Source: Lineus longissimus
Taxonomy: Eukaryota; Nemertea; Pilidiophora; Heteronemertea; Lineidae
Reading direction: 5' to 3'
Assembly (NCBI RefSeq): GCF_910592395.1
Contig: NC_088316.1
Location: 1,302,001 to 1,366,000, forward strand
Length of the DNA: 64,000 bases
Positions 54,858 through 64,000 of the stretch are shown one piece after another. A model generated the notes under the pieces. That model saw only the letters and a list, made by a program, of their open reading frames with translations, was not told where the DNA came from and made no database searches. The translations under genes were made by a program, and so were the position numbers. The stretch's first letter is position 1; each line of letters begins with the position of its first letter.

Positions 54858-57800
54858 CTATAAGTTAATTTCCATTTCGTCTCTGGCTATTTTGACTAAG
54901 TTTGGCACACCTTTTACTCTGAAGTCCAAGAACATTTGAGCGACAGCTTTTCCTTGCGGGTCTGTGCGTAACGATGCGATCCCACCACCACCGAGGGCGT
55001 TCTTTAACACGAAGTTAAAGCCATCTATACCAGGTAACTCATATCTGAAATAGAAAAGGTTCAAAGGTATTGCCATTCTCCAAGCAGAGCTTAGGATATC
55101 CTCCACCAATACACACTACTACTACAGGTGTAACCACTCTCCAAGCAGATTGAAGGATATCCTGTCAACAAAGAGTTACCACTCTCCAAGCAGATCAAAG
55201 GATATCCTCTCTGCCAACACAGACTACCATAACAGCATGTCATCACAGGCGCGTGAAAATACCAGAGTTAATCAACCAATGAGCAATGGTTCAGACCACA
55301 TCAACTGACACACTAAACATGCAGAGTCAGACAATAAAAGCCTCGCTCACCTCTCCACACATTCTTCTGGGTTTTCTCCATCCTCAAAGAGATGCTGGAA
55401 AAACCTGGCCACAGTTCGAGGCGTCAGGGCTTGTCTTAAGTATGGCACGTACGATGGATGGCGGGCAAGAATGCCTGCAGGGAGAAAATGAGTTGAATGT
55501 CAGGTTCTGCCATCAAAATCTTTACTGGAGGTTCCTTGTACCTGGTACCTACGCCAGGGCAACAAAAGAACTCATCCAAGTAGACACTAGTTTTCGATGG
55601 ACTCCTTGTAGCTTGTATCTATGCAAGGGCAAACCAAAGGACCCTTAGCAAAGTAGAGAGTAGTTTGCAATAGACTACCCCTCGTCGAAACTGCAGTCAC
55701 AAGGTCAGGACTTGAAATTGGTGTCTAACTGAAGCGGAATACATAATTTCACTGTTGACAGTGCAACTTTTACAAATTGAAACACAAGTATAAGATGGTT
55801 AACCCTCCAAGGGAGTGCCGTGGCACAGTGCAAGAACGTCCGACTTGTGATCGGGAGGCTGTGGGTTCAAGGCACGGCCAGCGCCACTTGGTCCATTTAA
55901 CTGGCCTGGAACAGAAAGTGTGCGCCGCTGTTTGGTTTTCTACAGGCTGAGAATGACTGTCAAGCACTTGGAGACTGTTGTACTGTATAAAGCACTATAT
56001 AAGAACTTACACCTAGATTTTTATTTCAACGTACCAATATTAACCGTATTCCCCTTGTCACCACTCCTGGCATAGATGAGCTCTTCTAGTCTGAATGTAT
56101 AGTCACCTCGGGGAAGACGTTGGGCTGGTGCAGGCACTGGGGCAGCTCGGTCTTGAGACTCACTGACTGCCAGCTCCTCAAGGATCTCTAGGTGATCGTC
56201 ATTTATACTCAACTCGACCTGTAACAACAGAACCATGCACTGTAAAAAGCCTACTACCTTTATTCAAAAATTTAAGTTGAATTTTTGAAATTTCCTATTG
56301 TGTAAGAGACTTGTATGCCCTGATTATAGAGTACAACAATGCCTTTCACATGGATTTACATAAAGACTGATAAATACAAATACACATACTCTAAATGGTA
56401 ATTTGGCAAATTCGCAGGCATACTCATCAATAACTGCACTACGGCAGGTAGAAATGTTTAATTATCTGTGCCACAAGAAAATATATTGAACATGAGTGAC
56501 GTAGGCCCAGGTTTTCAGCACACATTTAGGAATCTGAAAATTATAATGGCAAATATCTGATATTTACCTTCACCATGTCTCGTGGAATTAAATATGAGAA
56601 CAATTTTAGAACTGGGGATCTGAAAGAAAAAAAATTAGTGCAAGAACTAACAACAGGCCCGTTTTTTCAAATCTCCAACAAAAGTGGAAACTGATTTGCT
56701 TTTCATTTAATGAATAGACACAGCTCATGGTCTACGGCCCTCAAACGACAATTTTGATGATCTTCGCCAAAAAACTTATTTGTATAATTACGTTGGAACC
56801 TCTTTTCACGACAGGAAAGAATAACTTAACTCACACTTTAGGCCTCCCTCCAACAATCGTTGTCAGACCTGGAGCTGTAACAGAATAACATATTCTAATG
56901 AATTTTCATGAAGCAAAACGTTCAGCAGGATTGTAGCCAAAACGCACCTTCGGGAAATTTCAGACCGAAGAAAATAGTAGTGAACTGACCACTCCTCGGT
57001 GAGGCACACGTTCTAGACAACACCACTCCACGCTATTTTATACCGGACATGAAGAGGAACATGAACTTACCCATGCCTGTGCCAGCAGGAGCAATCTCTC
57101 GGGCAAAAAACTCAAGTGCCTTTTTGTTTCTGTGGTGAACTGCTATCCAAACAGCTGATTCTCGTAAGTCCTACAAAAGAGACATTCTCAGTTATTACCT
57201 CATGCATAAACTTTAACAAATAGAACATATCTCTTCTGTCATCCTGAAAATAAGATCCTAGCACAACTCGATTCAAATTTCATTGCATTGCATTACAAAA
57301 TTGTAACAGAACTTTTACTGAATTATAGGCTTTCTATCAAAGACCATAGAGGGCTGTGACATACTAAAGAGTTGTAGGGGACCTTGCATTGAAATTTTAA
57401 CCAGATATTGCCACCGCCCCATATAACTTAGGTCAAGTAGAACTTGCCTGTTCCAGTCCAAGCTGAATTAGTTGTAAAGCCTGACTTCTAAAAGTCAAGG
57501 ATTAAAACGCCTTTGACTCACATAGTTGATATGTGCTTGATTTCCATACGTTGACTCGGAACCAATTACTTGAACATTGACATTCATATAATCCTCCATT
57601 CCCAACTGTTTAAACATCACTCTGGTCCTGAAAAGAAGGAATGCCAGCGATAAATGAATGGGAACCACTGATATATCAATCCTCATGTGGTTTCTTGCTT
57701 TTATTGGTCCATTGAAAATCAATTTTATTGTTTTGAGAATGTTTACAGATTGGTGCCGCCCGACAGGGCAAACTGGCATGACTCTGTAACTGCCTAAGTA

Positions 57801-60800
57801 AGTGGACCATCTCTCATAGAACTCTGTGACTAACTTTGTAGATGGCAGAGATACCTCCTAGAACTAACTGCCTGAACAGGTAACATTTACAGTAGAACCT
57901 CTCTATTAAGGACGCCCTTGGGAGGGACTGACAAGTGCTGTCCTTACTAAAGACGTGTCCTAATTAGAGGGGTCAAATTAAGTGGAAAGAGCCAATTCAG
58001 GTCCAGAACCAGTGTCCTTGATGGAGAGGTTGTCCTTAGAGAGGTTTCTGCTGAGGGAGGTTCCTCTGTACCTGAACTTACCTTTTTAAGATAGCCTCCG
58101 CTGTCTTCTTACCCTTCATGACTGACTCCGGCCCGCCGACAAGGCAGACAGCTGTTGCCCTGTAACCGTCAGAGTATGTAGCGCATACTTTATAATCCTT
58201 GGGGGCAGGATAACCTTTGGCACCGGTCACTTTTACTGCTTGGCCAATACGCCCTGAAAAACCGCAAGGGCAAGGTGTTTAACATTATCTGAATTAGCTT
58301 ACTAATATTTCCTCTCTTCCTCTTTTAACTACGATTCAGATACTTCTGCATAGAAAGCATGTCTGCTGACTGAAATCACTCAGCAGTTCAAACAATCAAA
58401 TGTTAGATATAGTCTCCTAAATGCTTCAGGAACACCATTCTAATCCAACTTCGGAAATAAGGATAAAAATTTACCTGGAATCTCTTCAATTTTGACTTGA
58501 GTAAAATCACAGACAACATCAGGCAGTAAATAATTAGCAGGGTCTCCTATCTCATAGACGAGCTGCTCTCCGACGGTGGCCGGTGAGACAAGCCCGCCAG
58601 TTTTAGGTGGTTTCGTCAAGAGAAAACTGCCGTCCTTTGAGCATTCAACGATCGGGAAACCGATATTATCCCTGCAAACGAGAAGGTGAATCCGGTAAGT
58701 AAATGCAATATGCAAGATATGGAGGACCAGAGGTTGTCAGGGGAGAGGAAGAGCATTGGACTCCTGATCAAAAAATCGTGGGTTTGGTTCCCTGTGGACA
58801 CACTGCTTTGTTCCCTTAATGGTTGAGTTCAAGTGAGAGAGAGCCAACCTCCTTGAATCTCCAGAAAGATGAGGCCAGGATAGTATTAATCACAAAAGCG
58901 CCTTGACCAGTGTTCGATACTATGAAAAAGTGCTATAAACGTGATAAATTATCATCATGTTACATCCAAGCGACTTACTACCCATGTTGGTGTGACGGGT
59001 CATATGTGCAGTATGCTTCACTTACCAATCTTTGATTTTGAACCAGTCTGTAAATACTCCCCCCGTACTTTGAGCACCACATTCAATAAGATGACCCGCC
59101 AAGCTGAAAAATATAATGCATAATCAATTTTTTTACAAAGTTCCTTGATTGTAAACCTAAGAGAACCAAACCTCTATACATGTATATTGGAACTGACAAT
59201 GTTGTCTTTGATTAAGAGGTGTCCAGGTTACTGAGGTCAAAGTGAATGAAAACAACCAATTTTGACAGAAATTAACATCTTCCATAGCAAAGCCAATATG
59301 CCTGCTTTACAGAGGTAACCACTCAGCAAGTTTCTACAGTATTCTTTTTTTGAACTTACCTCCCCGCAGCCAATAAATCATAATTATCCTTCGCCCATTT
59401 GAACTGAAACAGAGAAAATAGCTGTCAGTCCTCCAGATCAAGCTGCAAACAGTGAAGCCAATCTCCAAAGCAGTCATAATGTTCAAGTATATTCTCTCCG
59501 CCAGTGTTAGCTTCCATGCTGTACTGGTCAGCGTACATTGCCATCGCGCAGTATAATCGGACTGAAAATGGCCACGGTCTCAGATTTAAACTCGCTTGAG
59601 GGATAAAATTACGATAAACATATGTTGTTGGTTGAAGACCTGTGAGGGTCAGAAACACTCTCAGATATGATGATGATGATGATGATGATGATGACGATGA
59701 TGAGTGGTCTGATACAGTACTGGCCTCACCTCATGTATTAATGGTCCCAATGCGACGGCACTATCGGCACATCTTCCTGTGATGACAATGTCCGCACCGA
59801 GGTCGAGAGCTCGAGCTATTGGACCAGCACTGCAAGAAAGCGATCGACCCCTGACAACATTTTTTCACAAAGAAATGTTTCCCCAGTAAGTTAAGAACTG
59901 TCAAACTCATTGCTGTGATCTTTTGTGCTAATGCTCTCAATCACTACTTCCAGATGGCACCAGATGTTTACATCACAATCGATAGGTCATTGGTCCCAGT
60001 CCTTGGTGTTACTCCACACTTTTTCACTCACAGATAGCACTCACGTTAGGGGCTGTGGTGCTGTAGTGGCTCAGGTAGTCAATGGTTCAATCCCTACGGT
60101 TAAGACTCTAGGCAAGTCTCTTTGCATTACACGCCTAACTCCACCCAGAAGTCAGAAATGCTCAGGTAAGTCCCCTGATCAAGCAGCTCATCTGAGTTCC
60201 ACACAAAAAGGTTTCAGAACAGACCAGGATTAAAGTGTGTGATTAAAGTGGCAATTATCATGTTTCGGATACCATCTGTTTTTAACTCACCCCAAGTATG
60301 CATTCATGCTATGAACTGTCCTGGGAAAAGCTTCTCCTGACACGAGATCTTTGAAACCCATCTGACTGATTTCCTTTCTCTGAAAATAGGAAGATGAAAC
60401 CAATATCATTGAAAACCCAACCTCGCGAGTCCCCAGGGTATCCCCAGCAAATCTGGGGATGCATATCTGTGTCCTGGTTTTGGCCGGCAAAGGTTGCTAA
60501 TTAGGGTTAACAAGTGGGGCATCTGGGCGGTCAAAAGCCCCCTTTCAGTGGAGCTTTCCCTGCAGAAGCCCAACCTACCGCTACATTCATCTTGACTGAA
60601 AACAAATCATTCACACCCACGATAAGTGTGACATGCTCCGAGTTTGAAACAAAAACTGCCCGACTTGCAACTTAACATGAACAGATCATACACCAAGCAA
60701 GAATTAAAGTCGTCTAATGACAACTTTGATTCAACTGAACTGACCAACATTTTCACATTGACAAACTGGGGTCCTGCACCATTATCTTTGAAATTCACGG

Positions 60801-63113
60801 TCAAAGGTTCATAAGGTGGAAATAGTGAAGTCATGTTCATTCCAAGTGGAGATCGCCTATAACTTCAAGAGAATTTAAAACATTATTGTAAAGATGGAGG
60901 TGGAATATTAATATCTCTATTGTCTACTGGGAACATGCATGTACATGAAGAAGAGAATGACAGGCTAATGAGAGGAAGCACTGGCTAATAGGAATCTAAG
61001 TTGAAAGCATGCATACAGAAATTACCAGTAGCTATAGAGCAAGATCTTGGTGAACAAGATAACTACTGAAGCAGTCATTGTCAGTGAGTCTTTTCTTATT
61101 TCTTATTACTACTGTAAACTTGCCATAGCATGGTTCGAAGTCTATTGGACAGGTATTTTAGTGTAGGGGCGCCAAGCACACCACTCCACTGAATTCGTGT
61201 CAGCTTTCTGACTACTATACAGTCATTTTCAAGATGTCTTTCCTTATTTCTTGTTAATGTAAGCTTGCCCTAGTATGGTTTGAAGGCTCTTGGTCAGTAT
61301 GGGAGCTCCAAGCACACTACATTGTTATATTGTACCACAGGTACGAACAAATTAATAGAACCTTGCCCAAACACAAAAACAAAATTGCCCGAGATTCCCA
61401 AGTAAGTTAGTTAAGAAGAAAACTATGACTGTGTTATTAAGTGCGAGAGATAGATGATACTTTGAATAGGTTCCAACACCTTACTTGTCTTACCATCAAG
61501 GCTTCGACCCTTTCCTCATTAATCTAAAAATAAAACACCCAAAAAACTACTGCTGTAAAGCTAAAACAAGAGGCCCAAGGGACATGTGCTCAGCTGAGAT
61601 ATAAAGCTAAAAACGAACAAGAAGCTTACAAACTACCGTGATAGCAAAGAAAATAGAACATTCGTCACCGAACCAAAGATAAACCTAGAAGATAACATTT
61701 TAGCATAAACTTTTTAAGGACTGGCACACGTGGCCAAGTGCACAATGCAATATTTGTCAGATGGCATACTTTATTGTGGTTCGTTGTAATCAAGATTTTT
61801 TTGGTCAAGCAATACAATTTCTAAAATGTTATCAAGATGGATGGCCCCTACCCTTGCAATTAACATCTCACATAACAAAGGTTTAGATGTAAAGTGATTG
61901 GAAACAATATAACGTAAGGCTCACCAATGGCATGATATCATCGCCAGTTACAACTGCTATTTTCATCTCAATCCCCGCATCATTACAGATTTTCTTGATG
62001 GCTCGAGCACAGCTGTGAGGATTCACACCTCCGGCATTACTGATTACTCGAATCCCTGAAAGAGATGAGATTGTGATGCCCTTGAATGCGATGAGGAAGA
62101 ATGGATGCAGGAGCTCAGAGCTATCATACTACTGTAGTGTAAGCCTCCTGTTCAGGCACCAAGCTGTTGAAGACGGACCAAAAAACTACCAGGCTCCCCC
62201 AGGGGACATCAGGATGCTGAAGCCAGCCTCCATCGGGATCATACTTCATGTCTGTCTGTACTACCTTTGCTTTTGATATCTTTGATGAAGGGAGCGATGA
62301 CAACATGGATAAAATCTGGCGCGAAGCCCATCTCCGGCATACGACTTTTCACCGCAGTAAGAAGTGACATGGTAATTTCAGATAGGTAGTCGAAGACGAG
62401 ATAGTCAACATTGCCTTTCTGTATGAGCTGCGGCGCTGTAAAAGTGAACATGAAATCATTATTCATTAATCAATAAGACGTTAAGAAAGACTAATGTGAT
62501 ATGGCACTGCCTTGACTGACGTATGCTTAGGCCTTTTCGATGTGTTAAGTTAAGTTCACGAGTTTGTCTTCTTCATTATGTTGAAACCACCAGGACTGTG
62601 TAGTATCCTAGTCTTGTCAAAGATGTTGAGAAATCTTGAAAATCACTCTCTAATTAACAATTGCGTATTCAATGAATTATCATGTTTTTGTCGGTTTGAC
62701 AATGACAGTTGGGAGCTGCCTTGACGGTAGGTCATTATCGCTGTAAGAATGCCTGTCATTTCTTGCACTAAAGAGACATCATGTCTGACCGCTGAAAATG
62801 ATGAAATTAATGACTGACCATGAAATTTCAAGAATTTGCAAAATGTAGGCCCAAACAACAAACACTAGGCCCTAATTACACTTAGGCCTAACAGAAGAAT
62901 TTGCATACCAGCCACAGCAGTGTCTCCCCAAAAAGCGCTGGCACAACCGATTCGGACCTTCTTATCAGACGAAACATTATTGCTATAGCTTCTTCTCAAC
63001 ATAAAGTATGATGCTGCATGACATTTTTGGAAATCTGAATTTAGGAAACAGGTATATTTTGATGTTTTTAAGCCTCTTAAGGGCACTTTCGATCTCACAA
63101 AAGCAGCCGCCAT
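54858..63113 (-). CDS. AtuA-family protein (DUF1446 domain plus AtuA-like C-terminal domain), probably mitochondrial
   Basis: Seventeen exons with every junction in phase: 62909-63113 (ATG), 62265-62435, 61925-62055, 61494-61523, 60291-60379, 59730-59829, 59360-59403, 59026-59103, 58475-58671, 58082-58253, 57522-57627, 57071-57170, 56835-56874, 56568-56619, 56035-56218, 55351-55474 and 54858-55044 (TAG). Total 669 residues. An in-frame ATG at 63182 would add 23. The N-terminus is basic, Ser-rich and lacks acids (LRRSYSNN near residue 45), like a mitochondrial presequence. The AtuA domain (about 52-504) shows [64 protein letters not shown] and [15 protein letters not shown]. The C-terminal domain (about 548-669) begins with [14 protein letters not shown]. 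In Pseudomonas AtuA belongs to acyclic terpene breakdown. The animal role is unknown. Confidence 0.93.
55812..56005 (+). repeat. tRNA-derived SINE, full-length-looking
   Basis: The A box GTGGCACAGTGC and B box GGGTTCAAGGC sit at tRNA-like spacing at the left, followed by a body and the tail AAGCACTTGG...TATAAAGCACTATATAA. In the intron between the last-but-two and last-but-one exons of the AtuA-family gene. Confidence 0.65.
57888..58070. mobile_element. pogo-like MITE, full 183-bp copy
   Basis: TACAGTAGAACCTCTC at the left and GGGAGGTTCCTCTGTA at the right. The same length and internal order as 48672-48854, diverged at many sites. It ends 11 bases before the exon at 58082-58253, so it lies against that exon's splice donor. 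Confidence 0.7.
58715..58960 (+). repeat. tRNA-derived SINE
   Basis: The head GAGGTTGTCAGGGGAGAGGA, with GGTTTGGTTCCC as the B box, and a tail with AAAAGCGCCTTGACC and AAAAGTGCTATAAACGTG. Same 3' domain as the copies at 28470 and 55812. Confidence 0.6.
59668..59702. repeat. (GAT)n microsatellite
   Basis: About eleven GAT repeats with one GAC, in an AtuA-family gene intron. Confidence 0.9.
60045..60245 (+). repeat. tRNA-derived SINE, 3' truncated
   Basis: GTAGTGGCTCAGGTAGTC (A-box-like) and ATGGTTCAATCCC (B box), then GCAAGTCTCTTTGCATTACA, CTAACTCCACCCAG and GATCAAGCAGCTCATCTGAG. The body matches 28470-28700. The tail is degraded. Confidence 0.6.
61565..61645 (+). repeat. Dispersed repeat end (AACAAGAGGCCCAAGGG family)
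   Basis: AACAAGAGGCCCAAGGGACA, GCTCAGCTGAG and AGCTAAAAACGAACAAGAAG follow the same order as the minus-strand copy at 27414-27513. Both lie close to or inside genes. Confidence 0.5.
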
Positions 63114-64000
63114 AGTTGAGGGGTCAAGGCCGTTCGCACTATGGGTATTACTAAATTTCAGCTTGGCCAGGCAACCGGACAACTTTTAGTTCTATCAATT
63201 TTAGGATAGGTGGCAGCATTGCATGGGCCACTTTTGGTCTCATTGGGGATTTTTGTATTCATGCGCGGCCAACCCACAGTTCCTACAAAATCATTGATTT
63301 CTTGGTCCTCACAGTATACCAGTGTTGATTTAGCAGTTGTTTTGGCAAAGATATGTTTTCTGGAGTTTCTGAAATCCAGGGCGCTACTCAATAGGCGGCT
63401 AACAAGAAACTACGCATTTTACTGTTGTTGCCGACGTATGTGTACACTGAACTTGGAATGTGCGTCGGCCCCGTGCTGAAATGCCATCCAGTGCCAGTTG
63501 GTGCGTTTTTTGCTGATTTGTGCAAAATTCAACATCAATGGTTGACCCCTCAATTTTTTTTTGTGTAGCGTAAACAACTGTCTTTCATGGGAGAATGATC
63601 ACTGTAAGAATTATTCAGGAAAAAATGTATAATATTTGGGGTTTTCCGTGATTGTCCGGCCCAATTGGCAATATTGCAATTTGGGGGATGGTGAACAGAG
63701 CTAGGAGCAAATGCGACGCTTATGATTTATTTGAAGAAATAAAAATGCCCGATTTAACATCCTGCAGAATCAGAGGAATCGGTCGTTTCCAGTGATATAG
63801 GGCACAAATGGGTTGTCCTCATGCAATCACTATGGAAACGCATTTTAACACCTTCAGCGCCGAACCACGTAGATCTACGTGGGCCAACCCCCCCCCCCCC
63901 CCTTTGAGCTGGTTATCGGAGTCTCGTCGAGTTCATGAAAGAACTACGCCATCGCCATCTTCAGGGCAAGGGAGGAACTGAAAATACCGTGAAAATACCG
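63114..64000. other. Upstream flank of the AtuA-family gene; TTAA element end and C-run
   Basis: No exon was seen. The AtuA promoter should be at 63114-63500. At 63845 a TTAACACCTTCAGCGCCG end is followed by the perfect palindrome CCACGTAGATCTACGTGG and then a run of about 13 C. This resembles the piggyBac-type ends at 42438 (TTAA plus subterminal palindrome) and at 16985 and 53605 (TTAACACCTTCA). Confidence 0.4.

Noticed and set aside
63114-63182. Upstream in-frame ATG of the AtuA-family gene (adds 23 residues)
   Set aside because: Not excluded, but the ATG at 63113 gives the more typical presequence and a good start context (GTTG before; MAAAF).

Overview
The window is nuclear DNA from an animal, most likely a marine invertebrate. 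The evidence is spliced genes with GT-AG introns, single-copy metazoan housekeeping genes (fused PAICS, PRPS, UBE2K, TIMM10B, TOMM5), an intronless class A GPCR pair, tRNA-derived SINEs, pogo-like and piggyBac-like DNA elements, and a gene for an AtuA-family protein, a family I believe is absent from humans. I cannot name the species or phylum. All gene models were built by hand by joining exons on splice sites, reading frame and family knowledge. No alignment or search was run.

Layout. 0.4-4.7 kb (+): C-terminal exons of a cyclic-nucleotide-binding-domain (CNBD2-like) protein. 5.9-6.9 and 9.6-10.6 kb (-): two intronless paralogous rhodopsin-family GPCRs. 11.8-12.9 kb (-): TIMM10B, head-to-head with PAICS (13.1-16.0 kb, +) across about 230 bp. 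19.5-22.7 kb (-): UBE2K, head-to-head with PRPS (23.1-30.8 kb, +). 30.8-44.9 kb: gene-poor and repeat-rich, with a 4.9 kb satellite of 341-351 bp units (35.7-40.6 kb) and a broken piggyBac transposase. 46.5-50.4 kb (-): a small secreted cysteine-rich protein. 51.65-52.2 kb (+): TOMM5, about 280 bp downstream of a 248-bp near-perfect palindrome. 54.9-63.1 kb (-): a 17-exon AtuA-family gene with a probable mitochondrial presequence.

How the genes relate. PRPS makes PRPP, the precursor for de novo purine synthesis, and PAICS catalyses two later steps of that pathway; they lie 7 kb apart on the same strand. TIMM10B, TOMM5 and probably the AtuA-family protein act in mitochondria. The two GPCRs are a local duplication.

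The strongest unusual observation is that PRPS has two intact copies of its last coding exon 3.4 kb apart. Each has its own splice acceptor and stop. From the eighth codon on, 19 of 23 codons differ but none changes the amino acid, so both copies look selectively maintained as alternative C-termini. Other items worth checking are the palindrome before TOMM5, the satellite's higher-order structure, the secreted cysteine-rich protein and the AtuA-family gene.
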